DNA of 64,000 bases, taken from contig CAVVGH010000001.1 in assembly GCA_963747765.1 (NCBI GenBank), forward strand, positions 124,001-188,000, given 5' to 3'. Within the stretch, counting starts at the first letter, position 1. Each line of letters starts with the position of its first letter. The position numbers and the translations under genes are program-made. This document shows, piece after piece, positions 1 through 10,515 of this stretch. Source of the stretch: VRUE01 sp963747765. GTDB lineage: Bacteria; Actinomycetota; Thermoleophilia; Solirubrobacterales; 70-9. Under the pieces are notes generated by a model, which saw only the letters and a list, made by a program, of their open reading frames with translations, was not told the DNA's origin and did not search any database.

Positions 1-9
1 TTCGCCCGA

Positions 10-1281
10 ATGCTCGACCTGAAACTGATTCGCTCCGAGCCTGAGCGGGTCAAGACGGCGCTCGCCCGTCGTGGCGCCGCCGAGGGAGTCGACGAGCTGT
101 TGGCTCTCGACGCTCGCCGCCGCGAGCTGCTGCCCCAGATCGAGGGCGCCCAGGCGGAGCGCAAGTCGCTGTCGGCGCGGATCGGCGAGGCGAAGAAGCA
201 GGGCGAGGACGCCGCGGAGCTGATGGGCGAGGTCCAGGCGCTGAAGCAGACAATCGAGACCGGCAGGGCCGAGCTGGAGACCGTCGAGGCCGATCTCAAG
301 CGGATCGCGGCGGCCCTCCCGAACCTGCCCGACCCCGATGCCCCGGACGGGATGACCGAGGAGGACGCGGTCGTCGTTCGCAAGATCGGCGAGCGACCCG
401 ACTTCGACTTCGAGCCGCGCGACCACCTCGAGATCGGAACCGAGTTGGGCCTGATCGACATGGAGGCCGGGGCACGGCTGGCTGGTTCCCGCTTCGCCTA
501 TCTCAAGGGAGACCTTGTCCTGCTGGAGCTGGCACTGGTGCGCTTCGCGATCGACCTCGTCCGCAAGGAGGGCCACGAACCCGTCGTGCCACCGGTTCTG
601 GTCCGCGAAGAGGCGCTCTTCGGCACCGGCTTCCTACCCGGCGATCGCGACCAGATCTACGAGGTCCCCAAGGACGACCTGTTTCTGGTCGGCACCTCGG
701 AGGTCTCCCTGGCAGCCCTGCACGCCGACCAGATCCTCGCTGCGGAGGAGCTTCCCCTGCGCTATGCGGGCTTCTCGACCTGCTTCCGGCGCGAGGCCGG
801 CGCCGCCGGCCGGGACACCCGCGGCATCTTCAGGGTCCACCAGTTCGACAAGGTTGAGATGTTCTCGTTCGTGGAGCCGCCGCAGGCGACGGCGGAGCAC
901 GAGCGCCTGCTCGCGATCGAGGAGCGAATCCTCAGCGAGCTCGAGATTCCCTATCGGGTCGTCGACGTCGCGGCGGGCGACCTCGGCGCGCCGGCGGCGA
1001 GGAAGTTCGACTGCGAGGCATGGATTCCCAGCCAGGGCCGCTACCGCGAGCTCACGTCGTGCTCGAACACCACCGACTACCAGGCGCGCCGGCTCGGTTG
1101 TAGGTATCGACCGGCAGAGGGAGAAACGCCACAGGCGGTGCATACGTTGAACGGAACCGCGGTGGCGGTTGGGAGAACGATCATCGCCCTGATCGAGAAC
1201 CGCCAAGAGCAGGACGGCGCGTTCACGGTACCGAATACTTTGCATTCGTACGGTGTCCCTGAGAAGATCGGAGCATCATGA
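10..1281 (+). CDS. serS: Serine--tRNA ligase
   Basis: Charges tRNA-Ser with serine in the cytoplasm. The 423-residue length is normal for bacterial SerRS. The N-terminal 110 residues form the charged coiled-coil arm that grips the long variable arm of the tRNA. The class II catalytic core follows: the TSEVSL segment near residue 232, motif 2 with RREAG and GRDTRGIFRVHQF near 260-280, and motif 3 with GTAVAVGRTI near 388. The ATG at 10 gives the typical MLDLKLIR start. The gene stands alone, 73 bp upstream of a response regulator on the same strand. Confidence 0.97.
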   Translation: MLDLKLIRSEPERVKTALARRGAAEGVDELLALDARRRELLPQIEGAQAERKSLSARIGEAKKQGEDAAELMGEVQALKQTIETGRAELETVEADLKRIAAALPNLPDPDAPDGMTEEDAVVVRKIGERPDFDFEPRDHLEIGTELGLIDMEAGARLAGSRFAYLKGDLVLLELALVRFAIDLVRKEGHEPVVPPVLVREEALFGTGFLPGDRDQIYEVPKDDLFLVGTSEVSLAALHADQILAAEELPLRYAGFSTCFRREAGAAGRDTRGIFRVHQFDKVEMFSFVEPPQATAEHERLLAIEERILSELEIPYRVVDVAAGDLGAPAARKFDCEAWIPSQGRYRELTSCSNTTDYQARRLGCRYRPAEGETPQAVHTLNGTAVAVGRTIIALIENRQEQDGAFTVPNTLHSYGVPEKIGAS

Positions 1282-1354
1282 ACACGGACCGGAGCGTCAG
1301 TGCGGATCGAGCGGAGCTCGGGCCCGTTATGAGCTGGGAGTGTGAGGCCCTGTC

Positions 1355-2008
1355 ATGAGCACCACGGTCAGAGAGGCGAAACGAGTTGTTCTCTGTGACG
1401 ATCACGAGATCGTCCGAGAGGCAATCAAGGCGCGGATGGCCAGCTCAAGCGCCCTGGAGATCGTCGGCGAGGCGGGGAACGGTCGCGATGTCGTCAACGT
1501 GGTCAAAGAGCTCGAACCCGACGTTCTGATCATCGATGTCGAGCTTCCCAAGCGCGACGGGATCGAGGCCACCAAGGAGGTCCTCAAGGTTCGCCCACGG
1601 ACCAAAGTCATCATCTTCACGGCCCATGCCCAGCCGGACCTGCTGGCGCTGGCGCTGCGCGCCGGCGCCTCGGGCTACGTGCTGAAGTCGGCACCCGCCG
1701 AGGACATCGCCCGGGCCGTCAAAGCGGTGACCAGCGGCAACACCTTCCTGGGCGGCGACTTCGCGGGGGGCAAGCCCTCGGAGGTCGAGAAGCTTCTCGA
1801 CCTCTCCCCGCGCGAGCGCCAGATCCTCGAGCTGCTCGCCGAGGGGCTGCGCGTCAAAGAGATCGCGGAGCGGCTCGGGCTGAGCCCGGCGACGGTCCAC
1901 ACCCATGTCCGCAACGCAATCGCCAAGCTCGAGGTCGACACCCGCACCGAGGCGGTCGCCCTCGCGGTGCGCTTCAGCTACCTGGGCGCCGGGGGCGGCA
2001 TCAAATAG
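1355..2008 (+). CDS. NarL/FixJ-family response regulator, orphan
   Basis: Two-component transcription regulator of 217 residues. The receiver domain (about 10-125) has the acidic pair DD at the start (VVLCDDHE), a phospho-acceptor Asp in LIIDVELPKRDG and the switch Lys in YVLKSAP. The C-terminal LuxR-type helix-turn-helix (about 150-212) has LSPRERQILELLAEG and the recognition region LSPATVHTHVRNAIAKL. No histidine kinase is encoded nearby, so the partner must lie elsewhere. A Gly-rich tail (GAGGGIK) ends the protein. Targets are unknown. Confidence 0.93.
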   Translation: MSTTVREAKRVVLCDDHEIVREAIKARMASSSALEIVGEAGNGRDVVNVVKELEPDVLIIDVELPKRDGIEATKEVLKVRPRTKVIIFTAHAQPDLLALALRAGASGYVLKSAPAEDIARAVKAVTSGNTFLGGDFAGGKPSEVEKLLDLSPRERQILELLAEGLRVKEIAERLGLSPATVHTHVRNAIAKLEVDTRTEAVALAVRFSYLGAGGGIK

Positions 2009-2041
2009 GCCGCTGGAGGGAGTGGCCCACCCCGCCCTCTC

Positions 2042-2434
2042 TCACTCGCGATCGAACGTCAGCGCGCAGCCGTTGATGCAGTAGCGCTGTCCGGCGGGCC
2101 CCGGCCCGTCGTCGAAGACATGGCCGAGGTGGGCGTCGCAGTGCTTGCAGACCACCTCGGTGCGGCGCATGAACAGGCTGTCGTCGGGCCGCAGCTCGAC
2201 GTGCTCGAGGTTGACCGGCTCGGTGAAGCTGGGCCAGCCGGTGCCGGAGTCGAACTTCGTCTCGGAGGAGAAGAGCTCCGTTCCGCAGCAGACGCACGTG
2301 TAGGTGCCGTCGCCCTTCTCGTCCCAGTGGGGACCCGTGAAGGCGCGCTCGGTTCCCGCCCGGCGCGTCACGTCGTACTGCTCGGGAGTGAGCCGCTCGC
2401 GCCACTCCTCGTCTGATTTCTCGATCTTGGGCAT
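2042..2434 (-). CDS. msrB: Peptide-methionine (R)-S-oxide reductase
   Basis: Repairs oxidised protein methionine, reducing the R-sulfoxide with thioredoxin as usual donor. At 130 residues it is a stand-alone MsrB. Structural zinc Cys pairs are C47/C50 (CVCC) and C96/C99 (CKHC); the catalytic Cys is C119 in RYCINGCAL; the SGTGWPSF and HLGHVFDDG motifs are intact. It converges on the response regulator, with only 33 bp between stop codons. A thioredoxin gene is at 25958 in this window but not linked to it. Confidence 0.96.
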   Translation of the reverse strand: MPKIEKSDEEWRERLTPEQYDVTRRAGTERAFTGPHWDEKGDGTYTCVCCGTELFSSETKFDSGTGWPSFTEPVNLEHVELRPDDSLFMRRTEVVCKHCDAHLGHVFDDGPGPAGQRYCINGCALTFDRE

Positions 2435-2494
2435 GAACCAAGGTTAGAGAGCGGGGACGGCGAACTCTGCCATCGCTCCATAGGATGCGCCGCC

Positions 2495-3280
2495 ATGTCC
2501 GCTGCCTTCTACGAGAAGCATGGCGACGAGTTCGTCGCCACCGAGTTGACGCGGGGACCATGGGACCCCGGCGCCCAGCACGCCGGGCCGCCGGCGGCGC
2601 TGCTCGGGCGCGAGATCGAGCGGGTCGGGGGCGCCGCGGGCTTCCAGGTGGGCCGGATCACCTTTGAGATCCTCGGACCCGTGCCGATCGGCCCGGTTCG
2701 GGTCGAGGCCGAGGTGGTGCGGCCGGGCCGCAGCGTGCAGATGATCGAGACCTCGCTGAGCAGCGGCGAGGGCACCGCGATGCGGGCGAGAGCATGGCGG
2801 ATTCGCACCGAAGCGGTCGAGCTTCCGGCCGAGGCGATCACCCAACCGGCCGCGCCGCCCGGCCCCGAGGAGGGTGAGCCATTCGAGTTCTTTCCGACCG
2901 GCCAGGCGGTCGGCTACCACACCGCGATGGAGGGCCGATCGGTGGCGGGGGGGTTCCTGGAGCCGGGTCCGGCGACGATGTGGATGCGCATGCGGTACCC
3001 GCTCGTCGCGGGCGAGGAGCCGACTCCGCTGCAGCGCGCTTTGGTGGCGGCCGACGTCGGCAACGGGATCAGCGCCGTGCTCGACTGGCGCCGCTACGTG
3101 TTCATCAACGTCGACCTCAGCGTGCACCTCGAGCGAATGCCCGAGGGAGAATGGGTCTGCGTGGACGCGGTCACCCTGCCGCAGCCGAACGGGATCGGCA
3201 CCTGCGAGTCGGTGCTCTCCGACCGGCGCGGCCGCATCGGCCGGGCCGCCCAGACGCTGCTGGTCGCACAGCGCGACTGA
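2495..3280 (+). CDS. Acyl-CoA thioesterase-like double-hotdog protein
   Basis: Probable thioesterase of the TesB-like/thioesterase-superfamily type, 261 residues, the right length for two hotdog folds in tandem. The N-terminal GPWDPGAQHAGPPAALLGREIE segment and the central MIETSLSSGEGTAMRARAWRI strand pattern are characteristic of actinobacterial members annotated as thioesterase family protein. The C-terminal half carries a second hotdog with DVGNGISAVLDW and FINVDLSVHL. It is divergent from msrB with 60 bp between starts. Substrate is not predictable; a fatty or aromatic acyl-CoA is likely from family precedent. Confidence 0.8.
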   Translation: MSAAFYEKHGDEFVATELTRGPWDPGAQHAGPPAALLGREIERVGGAAGFQVGRITFEILGPVPIGPVRVEAEVVRPGRSVQMIETSLSSGEGTAMRARAWRIRTEAVELPAEAITQPAAPPGPEEGEPFEFFPTGQAVGYHTAMEGRSVAGGFLEPGPATMWMRMRYPLVAGEEPTPLQRALVAADVGNGISAVLDWRRYVFINVDLSVHLERMPEGEWVCVDAVTLPQPNGIGTCESVLSDRRGRIGRAAQTLLVAQRD

Positions 3281-3376
3281 CGCCTCGCGCGGGGGATTTC
3301 GACAATCAATCGGCGAGAGGGTCTTTTGCGGGGCACTGGGCGCGGCGTCCGCGCTCCCGCTTGGAAATCAGTCGTC

Positions 3377-4618
3377 TCAGCCCGCGGAGCGGGCGGCCAG
3401 CAGGGCGCGGCCTCGGCTGGAGATCGTCAACGCGATCGTCGCCGAGGAGGCCAGGGCAACTGCCGCACCGAATAGAAAGGCACCCTCGTAGTCGCTGAGC
3501 GAGGCCGCGAGGCCGGCAATCGGCGCGCCGAGGCCGACTCCCGCGTCGAAGAAGGCCGTGAACGTTCCCAGCGCCGCGCCGCGCCGCGCCTCGGGGACGC
3601 GGCTGACGACGACCAGCGACAGGGAGGGGTAGAGCAGGGAGAACGCGGCGCCCATCGCCAGCGCTCCGGCCAGAGCCACCGGCAGGGTCTGGGCGACGGC
3701 GATTGTCAATAGGCCGACCGCCTCGACGCTTGCCGCCACGGTCGCGACCCGCGCCGGGCCGACGCGGTCCGGCAGGTTGCCGCCGATCAGCCGGGTCAGC
3801 ACGACCATGCTCGCGAAGGCGCCGAAGACGGTCGCCCCGTGGCCGACCCCTCGCGCGTCGAGGTGGAGGACGACGAAGGTCGCAACCGTGGCATAGCCGG
3901 TCGAGGCGAGCGACAGCGCGATGCCCGGGCGGATCGCCTGGCGCGCGATCAGCGGCTGGCGCTCGGTGTGGGAGACCGGCGGTCGGTAGGGGTCCGGAAG
4001 GCGAAACGCGACGAGGGCCCCGATCAACGGAGCCGCACCGGCGAAGAGCCAGACCGCGGTGTAACCCGAGGCGTGCAGGAGCAGCTCCCCGACCAGCGGG
4101 CCGATGCTGAGCCCCGCCCATACGGCCAGCCCGTAGAGGCCGATCACGCGGCCCCGCCGCTCCGGCGGCGCGAGGTCGACGATCCACGCCGAGCCGGCCG
4201 TGAATACCGCACCCTCGCCGGCTCCGAGCGCCAGCCGGGCGGCGATCAGCCCCGGGACGCCGAACGGCAGCAGGTAGAGAAAGCCGGCGACCGCGACCAC
4301 CAGGGAGCCGATCAGCACCGCGGGCCGGCGACCGCGACGGTCCGCGAAGCGCCCGGCAAGCGGCCGGAGCAGCAATCCGGTGGCCGCGTAGGAGCCGATC
4401 ACGACGCCCACCGCGACGTTGCCGCCGTCGAGCGGGCCGTGGACGTAGCGCGGCAGCACCGGCAGCACCGCGCCCACCGCCAGCAGGCCGGCGAAGGTGA
4501 CGGCAAAGACACCGGCAAAGGCAACGCCGGGACGGTGGACCGTGGCGGTCGCTCCAGGCGCGGACGGGTCGCCGGGGCTGCCCCCGGACGGGCGTGGGGT
4601 CGTGCGGCCAGCGCTCAC
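3377..4618 (-). CDS. MFS transporter
   Basis: Integral membrane secondary transporter of 413 residues with about twelve hydrophobic helices. The MFS motif A loop GRFADRRGRRP lies between helices 2 and 3 (near residue 90). The first 30 residues are Pro/Gly/Thr-rich and cytoplasmic. The GTG start overlaps the stop of the upstream HAD gene by four bases (GTGA), which implies translational coupling. The helix pattern resembles drug- or sugar-efflux MFS proteins, but substrate cannot be read from the sequence. Confidence 0.88.
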   Translation of the reverse strand: MSAGRTTPRPSGGSPGDPSAPGATATVHRPGVAFAGVFAVTFAGLLAVGAVLPVLPRYVHGPLDGGNVAVGVVIGSYAATGLLLRPLAGRFADRRGRRPAVLIGSLVVAVAGFLYLLPFGVPGLIAARLALGAGEGAVFTAGSAWIVDLAPPERRGRVIGLYGLAVWAGLSIGPLVGELLLHASGYTAVWLFAGAAPLIGALVAFRLPDPYRPPVSHTERQPLIARQAIRPGIALSLASTGYATVATFVVLHLDARGVGHGATVFGAFASMVVLTRLIGGNLPDRVGPARVATVAASVEAVGLLTIAVAQTLPVALAGALAMGAAFSLLYPSLSLVVVSRVPEARRGAALGTFTAFFDAGVGLGAPIAGLAASLSDYEGAFLFGAAVALASSATIALTISSRGRALLAARSAG

Positions 4619-5397
4619 AGCAGGCCCGTGATGTCCTCGATGACGTGATCTGGAGGGGGGATGGCCCGCTGCGCGTCCTCACGCGAGGTCGCCCCGCTCA
4701 GTACCAGGATCGTCTCCAGGCCGGCTCGCTGCCCGCCCTCGATGTCCGACGACATCCGGTCGCCGACCATCGCCACCCGCTCGGCTGCGGCGATTCGCTC
4801 CCGGGCTTGCTCGAAGAGGTGGCGCTCGGGCTTGCCCCCGATCTCGGCCTGCGCGCCAGATGCGGTCTCCACCGCCGCCAGCGTCGCACCGGTGCCCGGC
4901 CAGGCACCGCCGGGCATCGGAAGGGTCGGGTCGCGGCTGGTGGCGAACAGGCTCGCGCCGTGCTGCAGGGCGCGCGTTGCCGTCAGCAGCTCGGCGTAGT
5001 CGAACTCGCGGTGCCCGGAGACGACCACCGCGTCGGCGCGCTGTGCGGCCTCGCCGTCCAGCAGGCCGAGGCCGGCATCCGCGACCATTTCCTTGAAGCC
5101 CGGCGCGCCGATCACGAAGGCCGTGCCGTCGCTGCCGATCCGCTCGGCCGCCAGCCGTGCGGTCACCGCCCCCGCGGTCAGCACCCGCTCGTCGGCCACC
5201 GGAACCCCGGCCTCGCGCAGGCGGGCTGCGTAGGCGTCCGGGCGGCGCACGGAGTTGTTGGTGACGAAGACGACCTCCTTGCCGTCGTCGAGCAGCCGCC
5301 GGAGCGCGTCGCCCGCTCCCGGGACGAGCTCTCGGCCGAGCCAGACCACCCCGTCGAGGTCGATCAGCAGGCCGTCGAATTGGTCGGCTAGCGCCAT
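4615..5397 (-). CDS. HAD-IIA family phosphatase (NagD/PGP-like)
   Basis: Cytoplasmic phosphohydrolase, 260 residues. HAD motif I is DLDGVVW (D13 nucleophile, D15), motif II is in VFVTNNS, the Lys and motif III are in GGKPERHLFEQA, and motif IV is GDRMSSDI. The C2A cap between motifs II and III marks the IIA subclass, which contains NagD nucleotidases, 4-nitrophenylphosphatase and phosphoglycolate phosphatase. It is the first gene of a two-gene unit with the MFS gene. Substrate is uncertain. Confidence 0.92.
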   Translation of the reverse strand: MALADQFDGLLIDLDGVVWLGRELVPGAGDALRRLLDDGKEVVFVTNNSVRRPDAYAARLREAGVPVADERVLTAGAVTARLAAERIGSDGTAFVIGAPGFKEMVADAGLGLLDGEAAQRADAVVVSGHREFDYAELLTATRALQHGASLFATSRDPTLPMPGGAWPGTGATLAAVETASGAQAEIGGKPERHLFEQARERIAAAERVAMVGDRMSSDIEGGQRAGLETILVLSGATSREDAQRAIPPPDHVIEDITGLL

Positions 5398-5451
5398 TCG
5401 CCCAGGCTACTTGTCCGACCGTGGCGCCCGGCCAATTCCCCTCCCGGTACC

Positions 5452-6187
<736 letters not shown>

Positions 6188-6195
<8 letters not shown>

Positions 6196-8746
6196 CCTCG
6201 CCCTCAAGAGCCTCTGGGCTCGCAAGGTGCGGGCGCTGGCGACTACCTTCGCCGTCGTCCTCGGGGTCGCCTTCGTCGCCGGCTCCTACGTCCTAACCGA
6301 CACGATTTTTGCCGCCTTCGACGAAATCTTCAGCGAGTCGCTGAGCGGGACCAGCGTCGTCGTCACCGCCGAGAACCCGGTCAAGCAGGAAAACGGCGAA
6401 ACGCCGACGATCGACGCCTCGCTGCTGCCAACCGTGCAGCGGACGCGCGGGGTGCGCCTCGCCGCCGGTGCGATCTTCACCCCGGGGGGCTTCTTCACCG
6501 CCAAGGGGGAGAAGATCGGCAACAAATTCGCGCCGAAGTTCATCTCCTCGACCCTGCCGGACGGGCTCGAGTCGCTCACCTACGTCGACGGGCACCCGCC
6601 GCGCGGCCCCCGCGAAGCATCGATCGACAGGGCGGCGGCCGAAAGCAGCGGCCTGGCGCTCGGGGACACGGTCGAGCTGATCGGCCAGGGCGCGGCGGAG
6701 CGTTTCCGCCTGGCCGGCCTGACCCGGCTCGGCAGCGCCTCCTTCGGCGGTGCCAGCATCGCCCAGGTGACGCTGCCGGTGGCCCAGCGCCTCACCCACA
6801 AGCGCGGCCGCTTCGACCAGATCTCGGTAGCGGCCGGCGGCGGGGTCTCCGCGCAGGCACTGAAACGGCGGATCGCGCGGGAGATGCCGGCCGGGGTGCG
6901 GGTCGAGACCGCAACCGAAAAAGCCGACCGCGCCTCGAAGGAAATCCGCGAAAGCCTCGGCTTCCTCAAGACCTTCCTGCTCGTCTTCGGCTTCATCGCC
7001 GTCTTCGTCGGCTCCTTCCTGATCTTCAACACCTTCTCGATCACGGTCGCCCAGCGGGTCGGCGAATTCGGGATGCTGCGCACGCTCGGCGCCTCCCGCC
7101 GCCAGATCCTCGGCTCGGTGGTGGCCGAAGCGGGCGCGATCGGCCTGCTCGGGGCGCTGGTCGGTATTCCGGCCGGCTTCGCGGTCGCGGGGGCGATCGA
7201 GGCCCTGTTCAAGGCGTTCGGGCTCGAACTCCCGACGACCAGCCTCCAGCTGCACTCGCGGACGCTGCTCGTCGCCTTCCTCGTCGGGCTCCTCGTCACC
7301 CTCGTCTCCTCGCTGGTGCCGGCACTGCGCTCGACCCGGGTGCCGCCGATCGCCGCCCTGCGCGCCGTCAGCCCGGTGCCGACCCGGCGCCGCCGGCTCG
7401 CCAACCTTGCGCTCTCGATCCTGCTCGGGACGGGCGGCCTCGCGATGGTCCTGATCGGCCTGCTGGGTGGCGCCAGCGCCGGCACCCGTGCCGGGCTGAT
7501 GGGCGGCGGCGCGGTCGCCGTCGTCTTCGCGGTCTCGATCTTCAGCCCGCGCCTGGTGCCGCCGCTGGCGACCGTCGCCGGATGGCCGTTGGTGCGGCTG
7601 CGCCGCCTCACCGGCCGGCTCGCCCGTGAGAACGCCCAGCGCAACCCCAGCCGCACCGCGATCACCGCGGCGGCGCTGATGATCGGCCTCGCCCTGGTCG
7701 CCTTCGTCACCGTCTTCGCCGCCGGGCTGAAGAGCACCGTCGCCCAGGTCGTCGACGAAAACTTCGCCGGCGGCCTGGTGATCCAGAACAGCGACGGCTT
7801 CTCGCCGATCCCGAACGGCGCCGCAAGAGCGGCGCGCAAGGTGCCCGGGGTGGCGCTGGTGGCGACGATCCGCGGCACCGAGGCGAAGCTGATCGAGGGC
7901 GGCACGCCCGGCGGCACCGTCAAAGTCGACGCACCGACCCGCAACATCGGCACGGCGGTGACGATCGAATGGAAGCGGGGCGGCCCGGCGGCGCTGCGGC
8001 GGCTCGGCGACAGCGAGGCGATCGTCGCCGACGACTTCGCCTCGGGCCACGACCTAGAACCCGGCGACAGCTTCCGGCTGCTGACCCAGACCCGGGCGCG
8101 GCCGCGCTTCCGCGTCGTCGGCGAGTTCGCCTCGAAGCTCGGCGTCTTCGGCAGCGTCCTCGTCACCCAACGGGCGCTGGCGCGCGAATTCGCCCAGACC
8201 CAGGACCTCTTCGACTTCGTCAAGGTCGCGCCGGGCGCCAACGAAGCGGAGGTCCAGGCGCTGCTCACCGCGGGCTCGGAACGGCTCTTCCCGGTGACCG
8301 AAGTGCTGAACCAGGGCGAACTGAAGGAAAGCCGCGAAGAACAGATTGACCGACTGGTCCAGCTCGTCTACGCGCTGCTGGCGTTCGCGATCGTGATCTC
8401 GCTGTTCGGGATCGCCAACACGCTGGGGCTCTCGATCTACGAACGGACCCGCGAGCTGGGGATGCTGCGGGCTATCGGGATGTCGCGGCGCCAGGTACGG
8501 ACGATGATCCGCTACGAGGCGGTGATCACGGCGCTGATCGGGGCGATCCTCGGAATGGTGCTGGGGATCGTCTTCGCAACGCTGATCGCGCAGCCGTTGA
8601 AGGCGGAAGGCTTCACCCTGTCCTACCCGCTCGGCTCGCTCGCCGCGCTGCTCGTCTTCGCGGCGATCATCGGCGTCCTCGCGGCGATCCTGCCCGCCCG
8701 CCGCGCCTCCCGTCTCGACGTGCTCGAAGCGCTCCAGTACGAGTAA
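6188..8746 (+). CDS. ABC transporter permease with two FtsX domains
   Basis: Membrane subunit of the exporter, 852 residues, TTG start within the 3' end of the ATPase gene. An N-terminal helix (about 15-38) precedes a periplasmic-core-like extracytoplasmic domain. The first FtsX four-helix block spans about 265-385, an internal duplicated half starts near 485 (RENAQRNPSRTAITAAALMIG), and the second FtsX block ends the protein (about 725-850). The fused double-FtsX form is common in actinobacteria. RTLGASRRQI and RAIGMSRRQV are the paired coupling loops contacting the ATPase. Confidence 0.93.
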
Positions 8747-8754
8747 CCACCACC

Positions 8755-8807
8755 CCGAACTGCATCAACTTCCACCTCCGGCGGACATGGAAGTTGATGC
8801 AGTTCGG
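8755..8807. repeat. Family A long inverted repeat, copy 1
   Basis: Perfect 20-bp arms (8755-8774 and 8788-8807) enclose a 13-nt loop. The outer 18 bases, beginning CCGAACTGCATC, are identical to the outer arms of a second element at 47045-47103, while the centre differs. It lies between the convergent ends of the ABC permease and methylmalonyl-CoA mutase genes, so it may serve as a bidirectional terminator. There is no T tract. Confidence 0.85.
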
Positions 8808-8836
8808 AGGTTGGGGTTGGTTTCCGGGGGGCGGGA

Positions 8837-10474
8837 TTAGAAGAAGGCGCCGCCGTGGTACTCGCCGAAGACGTCGCGCATCGCGCCGCATACCTCGCCG
8901 ATCGAGGCGTCCGCTGCCAGGGCGACACGGATCGGGTGCAGGAGGTTCCCCTCGCCACGGGCGACGGCGCGCAGCGCCTCGAGCTTCTCCTCCACGGCGT
9001 TCGCGTCGCGGGCCTCCTTGAACGTCTTGAGGCGTGCCAGCTGGCGCTCCTCGGCCTCGGGATCGACCCGCAGGATGTCGACGTCGTCGACCTGGTCGGT
9101 GACGTACTTGTTGACGCCGACCACGATGTCCTGGCCCGACTTGTAGCGCTCGTGGTAGGAGAGCGCCGACTCCTCGATCTCGCGCTGCATGAACTCGAGG
9201 GCCTCGACCGAGCCGCCCAGCTCTTCGACCTTGTCCATCAGCTCCCAGGCGCGCTCTTCGATCTCGTCGGTGAGCGACTCGACGAAGTAGGAGCCGGCGA
9301 AGGGGTCGACGGTGTCAGCGACGCCCGCCTCGTGGGCCAGCACCTGCTGGGTGCGCAGGGCAATCCGCGCCGAGCGCTCCGTGGGCAGTGCCAGCGCCTC
9401 GTCGAAACCGTTGGTGTGCAGCGACTGCGTGCCGCCGGCAACGGCGGCGAAGCCCTGCAGGGCGACGCGAATGATGTTCACCTCCGGCTGCTGGGCCTGC
9501 AGCGTCACGCCGCCGGTCTGGGTGTGGAAGCGAATCTTCATCGAGCTCGGGTTCTCGGCCCCGAACCGCTCCCCGACGATCTTCGCCCACATGCGCCGCA
9601 CGGCGCGGAACTTGGCGACCTCCTGAAAGACGTTGTTGTGGCCGTTGAAGAAGAAGGCGAGGCGCGGGGCGAACTCGTCGATCTTCAGACCGCGCTGGAG
9701 CGCCGCTTCGACGTAGGCGATCGCATTGGAGAGCGTGAAGGCCGCCTCCTGCACCGCCGAGCAGCCCTTCTCTCGGATGTGGTAGCCGGAGATGGAGATC
9801 GTGTTCCATTTCGGCACGTGCTCGCGGCAGTACTCGAAGATGTCGGTGGTGAGGCGCATCGTCGGCTCGGGCGGGTAGATGTAGTTGCCGCGCGCCATGT
9901 ACTCCTTCAGCACGTCGTTTTGGACCGTGCCGCGCAGCTTCTCTGAGGGCACGCCCTGCTCCTCGCCGACCAGCTCGTAGAGCAGCAGCAGGATTGCCGC
10001 CGGGGCGTTGATCGTCATTGAGGTCGAGACCTGATCGAGCGGGATCTGATCGAAGCAGATCCGCATGTCCTCGATCGTGTCGATCGGGACGCCGGTGCGG
10101 CCCACCTCCCCCTGACAGAGCGGGTCGTCGGAGTCGCGGCCGAGCTGGGTCGGGAGGTCGAAGGCCATCGAGAGACCTGTGGACCCGTGCTCGATCAGGT
10201 AGCGGTAGCGCTCATTCGTGTCTTCGGGGGTGGCGAAGCCGGCGTACTGGCGCATCGTCCAGAGCCGGTCGCGGTACATGCCCTCGTGGATGCCGCGGGT
10301 GAAGGGCGGCTCGCCGGGCGCGCCGAGCCTCTCATCGAGGCCGGGCGCGACGTCGTCCTCCGTATAGAGACGCTCGATTTCGATTCCCGAATCGGTGAAT
10401 ACGCGCTCATCGTCGGGGCCGACTACGGGAGCGATCGTCCGCTCGGCGGGAGCCTTGTCCGCATTTCCGCTCAT
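8837..10474 (-). CDS. mcmA: Methylmalonyl-CoA mutase, large (catalytic) subunit
   Basis: Interconverts (R)-methylmalonyl-CoA and succinyl-CoA with adenosylcobalamin, linking propionyl-CoA to the TCA cycle. The 545-residue protein is the substrate-binding TIM barrel only; the cobalamin-binding domain is absent and must be a separate small subunit not seen here. MRQYAGFAT (Y77) matches true MCM rather than isobutyryl- or 2-hydroxyisobutyryl-CoA mutases, which differ at this Tyr in family comparisons. Other family blocks are FDLPTQLG, FHTQTGG and GGTQSLHTN. A methylmalonyl-CoA epimerase gene is at 53707. UXS lies 41 bp upstream on the same strand. Confidence 0.94.
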   Translation of the reverse strand: MSGNADKAPAERTIAPVVGPDDERVFTDSGIEIERLYTEDDVAPGLDERLGAPGEPPFTRGIHEGMYRDRLWTMRQYAGFATPEDTNERYRYLIEHGSTGLSMAFDLPTQLGRDSDDPLCQGEVGRTGVPIDTIEDMRICFDQIPLDQVSTSMTINAPAAILLLLYELVGEEQGVPSEKLRGTVQNDVLKEYMARGNYIYPPEPTMRLTTDIFEYCREHVPKWNTISISGYHIREKGCSAVQEAAFTLSNAIAYVEAALQRGLKIDEFAPRLAFFFNGHNNVFQEVAKFRAVRRMWAKIVGERFGAENPSSMKIRFHTQTGGVTLQAQQPEVNIIRVALQGFAAVAGGTQSLHTNGFDEALALPTERSARIALRTQQVLAHEAGVADTVDPFAGSYFVESLTDEIEERAWELMDKVEELGGSVEALEFMQREIEESALSYHERYKSGQDIVVGVNKYVTDQVDDVDILRVDPEAEERQLARLKTFKEARDANAVEEKLEALRAVARGEGNLLHPIRVALAADASIGEVCGAMRDVFGEYHGGAFF

Positions 10475-10515
10475 TGTGCGGAGGATATTGGGACGCGCGC
10501 TGCGGGGAAGCCGCG

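Noticed and set aside
1282..1354. tRNA-Ser or regulatory leader after serS
   Set aside because: No cloverleaf pattern or conserved TTCGA loop; the gap is too short.
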